Positions 1 to 6,960 of a DNA stretch of 64,000 nt are shown here, piece by piece. The position numbers and the translations under genes are program-made. Positions within the stretch are counted from its first letter, which is position 1. Each line of letters starts with the position of its first letter. The stretch is from NCBI RefSeq assembly GCF_048381675.1, contig NZ_JBLWIS010000002.1, positions 434,001 to 498,000 on the forward strand, read 5' to 3'. The notes beneath the pieces were generated by a model, which saw nothing but the letters and a program-made list of their open reading frames with translations, did no database searches and had not been told where the DNA came from. The stretch is from Advenella sp048381675. Lineage in GTDB: Bacteria; Pseudomonadota; Gammaproteobacteria; Burkholderiales; Burkholderiaceae_B.

Positions 1-530
1 ACACGTGGGCGATGGCCATGATTGCCCTGCTCGGACTCTTCACTGCGAGACCAGTAAGCTTCATCGGATTTGATTTTATACGAGCAACCGGACATGTCAT
101 CAGACCAGGTAATGCCATCAAATACAAAGAATTCGGGCTCGGGGCCAAAATAAGCAGTATCACCCAGGCCACTGGCTTTCAGGTAAGCTTCAGCGCGTTT
201 GGCCAAAGAACGAGGGTCACGGTCATATCCCTTGAGATCGGAAGGCTCAACCACATCACAAGTCAGGATAAGGGTTGGTTCTTCGCGAAACGGGTCAATA
301 CGGGCCGAGTTTGCGTCAGGGATCAACAGCATATCCGATGCCTCGATACCTTTCCAGCCGGCAATAGAGGACCCGTCAAAAGCCTGGCCAGACTCAAACT
401 TGTCTTCATCAACCATTTTGGAAGGAACAGTCATATGATGCTCTTTACCAAGCGTATCGGTAAAGCGGAAATCCACAAAAGTGATTTCACGTTCACTCAT
501 CAATTTCAGGATATCTTGTGGGGTTGTCAT
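1..530 (-). CDS. glnA: Glutamine synthetase type I, N-terminal part (cut by window edge)
   Basis: ATP-dependent condensation of glutamate and ammonia to glutamine in the cytoplasm, the main ammonia-assimilating enzyme. The minus strand reads MTTPQDILKLMSEREITFVD, followed by the GS beta-grasp segment (DGSSIAGWKGIEASDM, DPFREEPTL) and the start of the catalytic domain (YFGPEPEFFVF, with the metal-binding Glu pair). About 176 codons are present and the rest lies left of position 1. The ATG at 528-530 is preceded by GGAG at good spacing. A sigma-54 promoter and NtrC-type sites lie upstream, so nitrogen control is very likely. Confident assignment; adenylylation status cannot be judged because the C-terminal part is missing. 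Confidence 0.95.
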   Translation of the reverse strand, partial: MTTPQDILKLMSEREITFVDFRFTDTLGKEHHMTVPSKMVDEDKFESGQAFDGSSIAGWKGIEASDMLLIPDANSARIDPFREEPTLILTCDVVEPSDLKGYDRDPRSLAKRAEAYLKASGLGDTAYFGPEPEFFVFDGITWSDDMSGCSYKIKSDEAYWSRSEESEQGNHGHRPR

Positions 531-585
531 GTTTTCTCCAGGGAAAGCGTAATTGCAAGCCAATCAGGCCGTTCAATACAAATAA

Positions 586-601
586 AGCAATAATCGTGCC
601 A
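586..601 (-). promoter_or_regulatory. Sigma-54 (RpoN) promoter of glnA
   Basis: Read on the minus strand the sequence is TGGCAC-GATTA-TTGCT. This matches the -24/-12 consensus TGGCAC-N5-TTGCW exactly, including the invariant GG and GC. It lies 56 bases upstream of the glnA ATG, so transcription should start near position 574. Together with the NtrC-type sites further upstream this is the classic architecture of a nitrogen-regulated glnA promoter. Confidence 0.9.
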
Positions 602-673
602 ATTATTTATGCACACTAATGAGCGATTTACATCATTATCGCAGCATCTTGATGCATAAATACAGAAAATTTT

Positions 674-690
674 TGCACCACATTGGTGCA
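674..690. promoter_or_regulatory. NtrC-binding site 1 (perfect palindrome)
   Basis: TGCACCA-CAT-TGGTGCA is a perfect 7-3-7 inverted repeat equal to the NtrC consensus TGCACCA-N3-TGGTGCA. Its centre lies about 108 bases upstream of the predicted glnA start, the usual enhancer distance. It is on the glnA side of the hemW stop codon. Confidence 0.88.
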
Positions 691-702
691 AATGAAACAG
701 GA

Positions 703-719
703 TGCCTCATGCTGGTGCA
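703..719. promoter_or_regulatory. NtrC-binding site 2 (one perfect half)
   Basis: TGCCTCA-TGC-TGGTGCA keeps one perfect half-site and two mismatches in the other. It is centred 29 bases from site 1, close to three helical turns, which would suit cooperative binding of NtrC dimers. It ends directly before the hemW stop codon at 720-722. Confidence 0.7.
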
Positions 720-1949
720 TTATAGAAACATCCCTTGCAAATCGTTCAGGAAACGCCAGCCAAGCGGTGAAGCCTTGATACGCATGGGGTCGGCATCCAG
801 CAGGCCTTTTTGAAGCGCTGCCTCGAGTTGACGGCTAATACCCGCCAGGGACAGGCTGGTGCGTTCTTCGTAATACGACACCGGCACCCCATCTTTAAGG
901 CGCAATGCATTCAGCATAAACTCGAAAGGCAATTCAGCGCTATCCAGCTGACGTTCTTCAGCCAAATGGGAACCATCACGCAGCAAGGCTTTTTCCATCC
1001 AGGAATCGGGGTTACGCACTTTGGCAGTGCGTACAATGCGGTCATGAAAACTAAGCTTGCCGTGCGCACCGGGGCCAATCCCAATGTAATCGCCAAACTC
1101 CCAATAATTTACATTATGCTTAGCCCTTGCCCCTGGACGGGCATAAGCGGATACCTCATACTGTTCAAACCCCTGTGCGGCAGTCAGTTCGATTAACATG
1201 TCCTGCAAGGCCGCGCTGGCATCGTCATCGGGCAAGCCCGAAGGCGGATATTTGGCAAAAACCGTATTGGGTTCCATCGTGAGATGGTACAAAGACAAGT
1301 GATCGGTACCAAAAGACAGGGCGGTCTCAAGATCTTTTCGACAAGACGCCAGGGTTTGGCCCGGCAAGGCATACATAAGATCCAGGTTAACGCGGCTGAC
1401 AGCCTTTTGCGCCATTTCAATCGCTTCTATGGCCTGGCGGCTATCATGAATACGTCCCAATACTCCCAACGCTGTATCGTCAAAACTTTGTATGCCAAGT
1501 GAAATCCGATTAATGCCAGATTCGGCATAATGCTTGAAGCGTGTCGCCTCTGCCGTGCCGGGATTGGCTTCCAGGGTGACTTCGGTGTCTGGCCAGAGAT
1601 TTAAATAATTACGCAGCATGGCCATCATGCGCTCTACCGCTTGTGCGGAAAGCAGGCTGGGCGTGCCACCGCCAATAAACACCGTATGAATTTGCCGCCC
1701 CCATATAAGCGGCAGGGTTTGTTCAAGATCGGCAGACAGGGCATCCAGATAGCGCTCTTCTGGTAACTCGCCCTTTTGCGCATGCGAATTGAAGTCGCAA
1801 TACGGGCATTTTTTTACACACCAAGGCACATGAATGTACAAAGACAATGGCGGCAAGCCTTGGGTAAATGAAATGTCGCGGTTGACCATCCCACCCACCT
1901 GTTTCTTTGGGCGGGAAAGCTCGGGAAAAACAGGAATGATTTCTTTCAT
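720..1949 (-). CDS. hemW: Radical SAM heme chaperone HemW
   Basis: HemW (formerly YggW, HemN-like) binds heme and an iron-sulfur cluster and is thought to deliver heme to respiratory enzymes. It is not a proven coproporphyrinogen oxidase. The radical SAM motif reads CVKKCPYC (C-x3-C-x2-C), preceded by SLYIHVPW and followed by DFNSH, as in HemW. FIGGGTPSLL is the SAM-binding glycine motif. I use the ATG at 1947-1949, which has AAGG upstream. A TTG at 1964 would overlap the rdgB stop, and a later ATG giving MVNRDISF is also possible. It is the last gene of rph-rdgB-hemW. Length of about 409 residues is slightly long for the family because of the N-terminal extension. Confidence 0.92.
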   Translation of the reverse strand: MKEIIPVFPELSRPKKQVGGMVNRDISFTQGLPPLSLYIHVPWCVKKCPYCDFNSHAQKGELPEERYLDALSADLEQTLPLIWGRQIHTVFIGGGTPSLLSAQAVERMMAMLRNYLNLWPDTEVTLEANPGTAEATRFKHYAESGINRISLGIQSFDDTALGVLGRIHDSRQAIEAIEMAQKAVSRVNLDLMYALPGQTLASCRKDLETALSFGTDHLSLYHLTMEPNTVFAKYPPSGLPDDDASAALQDMLIELTAAQGFEQYEVSAYARPGARAKHNVNYWEFGDYIGIGPGAHGKLSFHDRIVRTAKVRNPDSWMEKALLRDGSHLAEERQLDSAELPFEFMLNALRLKDGVPVSYYEERTSLSLAGISRQLEAALQKGLLDADPMRIKASPLGWRFLNDLQGMFL

Positions 1950-1960
1950 GATGCCTTGAT

Positions 1961-2566
1961 TCAATCCTGCAGCTCGGCAAGCAGTTTTTTCAGGGCAATT
2001 GCCCGGTGACTTTGGCGGTTCTTCACTTCAGGCGCCAACTCGGCAGCCGTGCAACCCAATTCAGGCAAATAAAAGTAAGGATCATAGCCAAAACCATTAT
2101 TACCGGCTGCCTGTGTGGCAATTTTTCCTTTCCAGATACCTTGAGCAATAATGGGACAAGGGTCAGCGGCAGACCTTACAAACACCAGCAAAGCGATATA
2201 GGCAGCAGAACGGTCAGTTTCATTTTCCAGTTGTTTTAACAAACGCAGGTTATTGTTCTGGTCTGATTTTTCCTCACCGAACAAGGTGGCATAACGGGCT
2301 GACAATACGCCTGGTGCACCACCCAGTGCATTAACGGTCAAACCAGAGTCATCGGCAATCGCAGGCAGTCCGGTACACTTGCTGGCGTGACGCGCCTTGG
2401 CCAGGGCATTTTCCACAAACGTGTCAAAAGGCTCGTCGGCCTCGGGCACGCCCAGCTCCCCTTGAGGAATCAGCGTTATGCCCAGAGGCTCGAACAATGC
2501 CTTGAACTCTTTCAGCTTACCCTGGTTATTGGAAGCCAGTACCACTTTTCCCTTGAAACTCACCAC
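1961..2566 (-). CDS. rdgB: XTP/dITP pyrophosphatase (RdgB/HAM1)
   Basis: Hydrolyses non-canonical purine nucleoside triphosphates (XTP, dITP) to monophosphates, keeping them out of DNA and RNA. The 201 residues show the family signature: LASNNQGKLKEF near the N-terminus (nucleotide and metal binding), ADDSGL at about 71-76 with the catalytic acidic pair, ARYA, NNGFGYDPYF in the last third, and SHRAIALKKL at the end. The length is typical. It lies between rph and hemW on the same strand. The hemW ATG follows 11 bases after its stop, so translation may be coupled. Confidence 0.95.
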   Translation of the reverse strand: MVSFKGKVVLASNNQGKLKEFKALFEPLGITLIPQGELGVPEADEPFDTFVENALAKARHASKCTGLPAIADDSGLTVNALGGAPGVLSARYATLFGEEKSDQNNNLRLLKQLENETDRSAAYIALLVFVRSAADPCPIIAQGIWKGKIATQAAGNNGFGYDPYFYLPELGCTAAELAPEVKNRQSHRAIALKKLLAELQD

Positions 2567-2598
2567 ATTACGTCCTGATTGTTGTTACTTGACAATGA

Positions 2599-3345
2599 TT
2601 AAACCGGCCATGCATCTTGCTGAACGCGCAGCAAACCGGCAATTCCCTTTTCAGCCAGCATCAGCAGGCTATCCAGCTCCTGGCGGCTGAAGGCATGCCC
2701 TTCGGCAGTACCCTGAACCTCGACAAACTGGCCACTGCCCGTCATGACCACATTCATGTCAGCGTCGCAGTTGGAATCCTCTTCGTAATCCAGATCCAGG
2801 ACAGGATAGCCCCTGTACATACCCACAGAAATGGCCGCCACTCGATCTTTAAGCGGATTTTCGGTGAGTTGTCCGGTTTTGAGCAGGTGTGAAACCGCAT
2901 CAGCCAGGGCAATCCAGGCACCGGTAATACTGGCGCAACGGGTGCCGCCATCGGCCTGAATCACATCACAATCCAGGTGAATGGTGCGCTCGCCCAGCTT
3001 TTCAAGATCGATAATGGCACGCAGGCTGCGGCCAATAAGACGCTGGATTTCCTGGGTGCGGCCACTTTGCTTGCCGCGAGCTGCCTCGCGATCACTGCGG
3101 GTATGGGTAGACCGGGGCAACATGCCGTACTCGGCCGTTACCCAACCTTTTCCCTGCCCTTTTAAAAAAGGTGGCACTTTCTCCAGAACGCTGGCATTGC
3201 ACAGCACATGCGTATTGCCCATTTTGATTAATACTGATCCTTCTGCATAGGGTGTGTAAGAACGCTCAACCTGCACATTTCGCAAGCCGTTGGGTTCCCT
3301 GTCTGAAGGTCGTTTGAAGTCTATTGTCAGATCATTGCCGGGCAT
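2599..3345 (-). CDS. rph: Ribonuclease PH
   Basis: Phosphorolytic 3'-5' exoribonuclease that trims tRNA 3' ends and structured RNAs. It contains the RNase PH signatures RSYTPYAEGSVLIKMGNTHVL, the Arg-rich LPRSTHTRSDREAARGKQSGRTQEIQRLIGR region that binds phosphate and tRNA (split here into two parts of one stretch), LDCDVIQADGGTR and LDLDYEEDSNCDADMNVV. The start is the ATG at 3343-3345, which has AGGTGA upstream and gives MPGNDLTIDFKR. Reading can extend further upstream in frame but lacks family similarity. About 248 residues, slightly longer than usual. First gene of rph-rdgB-hemW, divergent from yicC. Confidence 0.95.
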   Translation of the reverse strand: MPGNDLTIDFKRPSDREPNGLRNVQVERSYTPYAEGSVLIKMGNTHVLCNASVLEKVPPFLKGQGKGWVTAEYGMLPRSTHTRSDREAARGKQSGRTQEIQRLIGRSLRAIIDLEKLGERTIHLDCDVIQADGGTRCASITGAWIALADAVSHLLKTGQLTENPLKDRVAAISVGMYRGYPVLDLDYEEDSNCDADMNVVMTGSGQFVEVQGTAEGHAFSRQELDSLLMLAEKGIAGLLRVQQDAWPV

Positions 3346-3478
3346 GCTTTCACCTATGTTATTTACGTTGCTAACATTGTAGTATGAGGACATTGAAAAT
3401 TGGGGTTTTCCTTATTGTCCGTTGTGGATTAACATACCACAGCAACAAAATTTACCAACATATACTTTGGAAATATTT

Positions 3479-4387
3479 ATGATTCAAAGCATGACTGCTT
3501 TTGGCAGCGCCCAGACCGAATCGGAACTGGGTAACATTACCGTAGAACTTAAAAGTGTTAACAGCCGTTATCTGGATTTGAATTTTCGCATTCCCGATGA
3601 ATTGCGGCAAACGGAAAACGGCCTGCGTGAGCTGCTCACCGGCAAAATCAACCGTGGAAAACTGGAAGCACGGGTTTCCTTCATTAAAAACCAGGATGCG
3701 GGTACCCTTTCAATAGACCCGGCATTGCTGCAAGGTATTGCCACCCTGCTGGCAGACGTGCGTGCCATTATTCCTGAAACCGAAGCCCCCAAACTGATAG
3801 ACCTGGTTAGCTGGCCCAGCCAGAAAGCCAAACCTGATTCAAGCACCGAATGGCAAAAACAGTGCCTGGAAACCGCACGTCTGGCCATTGAAGAATTTAT
3901 TACCGCACGCAATCGCGAAGGCGAACGCCTTGCCAGCGCCATGCGCGCATACGCCTCGGCCATGACTGAAATTGTTGACAAGGTGGAAACCCTTCTGCCA
4001 GACGTGCATGCAGAATACCGCACCAAACTGGCCACCAAACTGCAGGAAACGCTTGAAGCAGCCTGCCCAAATGGTTTGCAGCACCTCAGTGGAGAAGAAC
4101 TGTCTGCCCGCATTGCCAGCGAATCGGCCTTGTTTTCCTTGCGCATTGATGTGGAAGAAGAAATCACCCGCCTGCGTTCCCACATTAAAGAACTGCAATT
4201 GTTGCTGGATTGCAAAACCAACAGCAAACAAAGCACCGGCAAACGGCTTGATTTCCTGTTTCAGGAAATGAACCGTGAAGTCAATACCCTGGGTTCAAAA
4301 TCCAGCTCTTTGGAAGTTACCCAGGCCGTGATTAACCTGAAACTGTATATAGAACAGCTTCGCGAGCAGTCGCAAAATATTGAATAA
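3479..4387 (+). CDS. yicC: YicC-family endoribonuclease
   Basis: Members of this family (YicC N-terminal domain plus DUF1732 C-terminal domain) are reported as endoribonucleases that act on small RNAs in E. coli. Diagnostic segments are MIQSMTAFGSAQ at the start, ELKSVNSRYLDLNFRIP, GKINRGKLEARV, and the C-terminal GKRLDFLFQEMNREVNTLGSK followed by LKLYIEQLREQSQNIE. The start is the ATG at 3479; an in-frame TTG at 3422 adds residues unlike the family. It is divergent from rph. In related genomes yicC is often close to gmk, but here about 6.8 kb of other genes separate them. Confidence 0.92.
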   Translation: MIQSMTAFGSAQTESELGNITVELKSVNSRYLDLNFRIPDELRQTENGLRELLTGKINRGKLEARVSFIKNQDAGTLSIDPALLQGIATLLADVRAIIPETEAPKLIDLVSWPSQKAKPDSSTEWQKQCLETARLAIEEFITARNREGERLASAMRAYASAMTEIVDKVETLLPDVHAEYRTKLATKLQETLEAACPNGLQHLSGEELSARIASESALFSLRIDVEEEITRLRSHIKELQLLLDCKTNSKQSTGKRLDFLFQEMNREVNTLGSKSSSLEVTQAVINLKLYIEQLREQSQNIE

Positions 4388-4816
4388 ATAATTAGAATAA
4401 ATAATTAATTTAAGGGCTGCCACACACTGGCGACTGGCTTGTTGGATTTGGCCAGCCGCTGGATTGAGGCTAACTCAAAAAATCAAATTTTCCAACCTAA
4501 AACCTGCCTGATGAGCGCCAGTTTTGCAAACCCGATTTACGTGAAACTGCGGTAAATAGCAAACCAATTCTTTTCAGCCATATACTTTTTGTTATGACAG
4601 ACAATTAAATTTCATTTCAAACTGTATCGCTATTCATCCATAATGGTGCCTTATAAAACCTAGCTTAAAACAACAGGCAGACATACTCCCTATCAAGATA
4701 ACCGCCCAAGCAATCTTATATTGTTATAAAGCGGCCCATAAAAAAGAAAAATGTCGCCACATTAAAAAATCCACTTTAAATACATATATCTATACATTTT
4801 GGCATCAGGAGACCCC
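4388..4816. other. 429-base gene-free region after yicC
   Basis: AT-rich stretch with no open reading frame I would defend on either strand and no tRNA. It contains short inverted repeats (for example CTGGC/GCCAG near 4430-4465) but no convincing terminator with a T-run. The last 100 bases probably hold the promoter of the solute-receptor gene; I could not pick a -35/-10 pair with confidence. It is the left edge of the accessory stretch between yicC and gmk. Confidence 0.6.
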
Positions 4817-5800
4817 ATGTTATTTTTCAAGAAAACCACGTTAATTGCCGCTGCATTATCTTTTGCCTGCCTTGGCAATGCCGCCCAGGCCAACACCGAC
4901 TTTCCACAAAAAACGGTGACCCTATACAGCGCCTTTTCAGTAGGTAGTGGCCCAGATGTTGTCTTGCGCATACTAAGCCAGGAGCTGGGTAAAATATGGG
5001 GGCAGCCGGTGATTGTGGAAAACCGTCCCGGTGGGGGTGGCTTCATTGCGCTGGAAGCCGTTAGCAAGCGGCCTGCCGATGGTTATTCTTTACTACAACT
5101 GGACAGTGAGCACGTTTCTGCCCTGCCTCACCTGTACAAGTCGCGCAACTACTACCCGCGTGAAAAATTTGAACTGGTCGCCCCCCTGTTTTACACGCCT
5201 TTCATGATTGCCGTGAGCGACAAATCTCCCTGGAAAAACATGACAGACCTTATCGAGGCTGCCAAAACCAAACCCGACAACGTCACCTATGGCTCATGGT
5301 TTGTTGGCAGCCCCGGGCACCTGGGTGGTGAATGGATAGACTCACTTACCGGCACAAAAATGTTGCACATTCCCTACAAGGAAGTCAGCCAGCTGTATAC
5401 GGCCGTTGCCAACAGTGAAGTGGACTGGGCCTATGGCACAATTCCTTCCACCCGTCCGGTCTACGACAGCGGCAAACTGCGTTACCTTGCCATTGCCGCC
5501 CCCAAACGACACCCCCTATTCCCGGATGTCCCTACCGTTGCTGAAGCCGGCGGCCCAGCCGAACTGGATGTCAATTCAATTGTTTCGCTGCTGGCCCCCA
5601 AAGGCATTCCAGAAGAGGTACGTGACAAAATCCAGACCGATGTGGCCAAGGTGCTGTCTGATCCTGAAGTGATCAAACGCTTTGACTCTTTCGCTTTTGA
5701 TCCGCTAACCTGGCCATTAAACGAATTGGGTCAACGCCTGGATCAGAAAGAGGAGACTTATAAGGGATTAATTCAAAAAGCGAATATCAGTTTGGATTGA
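4817..5800 (+). CDS. Bug/TctC-family periplasmic solute receptor (orphan)
   Basis: Periplasmic binding protein of the tripartite tricarboxylate transporter type, a family greatly expanded in Alcaligenaceae and Comamonadaceae, binding carboxylates, amino acids or aromatic acids. The signal peptide is MLFFKKTTLIAAALSFACLG then NAAQA, with cleavage before NTDFP. Mature-part signatures are FPQKTVTLYSAFSVGSGPD, VIVENRPGGGGFIALEAV, ADGYSLLQ, the PGHLGGEW loop, HIPYKEVSQ, RYLAIAAPKRHPLFPDVPTVAEAG and LLAPKGIPEEV. The start ATG at 4817 follows AGGAGA. No TctA or TctB membrane genes lie nearby, so partner and ligand are unknown. About 327 residues, normal for the family. Confidence 0.92.
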   Translation: MLFFKKTTLIAAALSFACLGNAAQANTDFPQKTVTLYSAFSVGSGPDVVLRILSQELGKIWGQPVIVENRPGGGGFIALEAVSKRPADGYSLLQLDSEHVSALPHLYKSRNYYPREKFELVAPLFYTPFMIAVSDKSPWKNMTDLIEAAKTKPDNVTYGSWFVGSPGHLGGEWIDSLTGTKMLHIPYKEVSQLYTAVANSEVDWAYGTIPSTRPVYDSGKLRYLAIAAPKRHPLFPDVPTVAEAGGPAELDVNSIVSLLAPKGIPEEVRDKIQTDVAKVLSDPEVIKRFDSFAFDPLTWPLNELGQRLDQKEETYKGLIQKANISLD

Positions 5801-5967
5801 TACAAAGCTAAAACTGCCATCAGCCCGTTGTACATAAAATGCATGATTTCGTGAGTTGTGTGATAATGTTATACCAAATAACAGTCATGCTTATGAAAGC
5901 TTAAATCAAAGCATTTATTCAATATCGAAGCACGAAATCTGCTTAATAACAATGAGAGTGATGCCGT

Positions 5968-6771
5968 ATGTTACGTCGATCCATGATTGCTTTAACCCTC
6001 AGTTTATGTGCTTCGCTAGGAAACAGCGCTGCGGCACAAACAAAGCCAGATTATCAAGCCATTATCCAGCAAGCCAAGCAAGGCAATGCAGAAGCCCAAA
6101 ATAATCTGGGTGTCATGTACGACAAGGGTTATGGCGTCACTCAAAATAAGGCCAAAGCACGTCAATGGTATGAAAAAGCGGCCGAAAACGGCCATGCAGG
6201 GGCCCAGTTTAACCTGGGTACCATATACTACCAAGGTAACGGCGTCCCTCAAGATTATGAAAAAGCGCTCCATTGGTATCTAAAAGCTGCCGCACAAGGC
6301 GACGAAGATGCCCAGTATAATTTGGGCCTCATGTTCACTTTTGGTAAAGGCGCCCCCCAAAATTACTCCAACGCCTATTACTGGTATAAAAAAGCCGCTG
6401 ACAAAGGCTTGGCGCCTGCCCAAGCAAATCTGGGCACCATGTACGCCAATGGCCATAGTGTCCATCAAAATTATGCCGTTGCCCGTATCTGGTATGAAAG
6501 AGCGGCAGCACAAGGTGACGCAGATGGCCAGTATAATCTGGGCACCATATACGCTGATGGTAACGGTGTGCCTGTAGATTATAAGAAAGCCCGTCAATGG
6601 TATGAAAAAGCCGCAGCACAAGGTCATCCGCATGCCCTGTTAGGTCTGGGCAACATGTACGCCAATGGTCATGGTGTCCGTAAAAACCATGCCAAGGCAA
6701 AAGAATGGTTTGCCAAATCGTGTGACGAAGGTTTGCAAGATGGCTGTGATGCTCATCGAAGCCTAAAGTAA
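5968..6771 (+). CDS. Secreted Sel1-like repeat protein
   Basis: 267 residues. An N-terminal signal peptide (MLRRSMIALTLSLCASLG then NSAAAQ) is followed from residue 39 by six back-to-back Sel1-like repeats of exactly 36 residues. The repeat pattern is G-x-x-x-A-Q-x-N-L-G-x-x-Y-x-x-G-x-G-V-x-Q-(D/N)-Y-x-K-A-x-x-W-Y-x-K-A-A. A degenerate seventh start contains two Cys (SCDEGLQDGC). Sel1 repeats form alpha-alpha solenoids that mediate protein-protein contacts, here in the periplasm or outside. Function cannot be inferred from the repeats. The neighbours (an orphan receptor and a helicase-like gene on the other strand) give no operon context. Confidence 0.88.
   Translation: MLRRSMIALTLSLCASLGNSAAAQTKPDYQAIIQQAKQGNAEAQNNLGVMYDKGYGVTQNKAKARQWYEKAAENGHAGAQFNLGTIYYQGNGVPQDYEKALHWYLKAAAQGDEDAQYNLGLMFTFGKGAPQNYSNAYYWYKKAADKGLAPAQANLGTMYANGHSVHQNYAVARIWYERAAAQGDADGQYNLGTIYADGNGVPVDYKKARQWYEKAAAQGHPHALLGLGNMYANGHGVRKNHAKAKEWFAKSCDEGLQDGCDAHRSLK
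6082..6729 (+). repeat. Six tandem 108-bp coding repeats
   Basis: The Sel1 solenoid is encoded by six consecutive 108-base units in register (36 codons each). Units share strong nucleotide similarity around the segments for NLGTxY and WYEKAA, enough for slipped-strand or unequal recombination to change copy number. Similarity is from direct reading; percent identity was not computed. Confidence 0.75.
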
Positions 6772-6960
6772 TCAACACACTACTTCACCTCGAAATGAAA
6801 CATTTGCATCAACAAAGGCTGTATGCCGCCCTTTCCTGGCAAACGTTCCTTTCCGGAAAAGCGTCCTGGATTTCTGGTAATAAATCCCCAAAATTCCAAA
6901 AATCGCTTAATAAACATAGCCAGCGCCTGTTCAAGATTCTCAACCAGTTGCGCATGACGT

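Noticed and set aside
12..593. 193-residue plus-strand reading frame at the window start
   Set aside because: It is the shadow of glnA, whose minus-strand translation is an unmistakable glutamine synthetase.
3568..4242. 224-residue minus-strand frame inside yicC
   Set aside because: Ser/Arg-rich antisense of a conserved gene; no family features.
6280..6778. Long minus-strand frames across the Sel1 repeats
   Set aside because: They mirror the 108-bp repeat and encode repetitive low-complexity products; the plus-strand gene with signal peptide explains the region.
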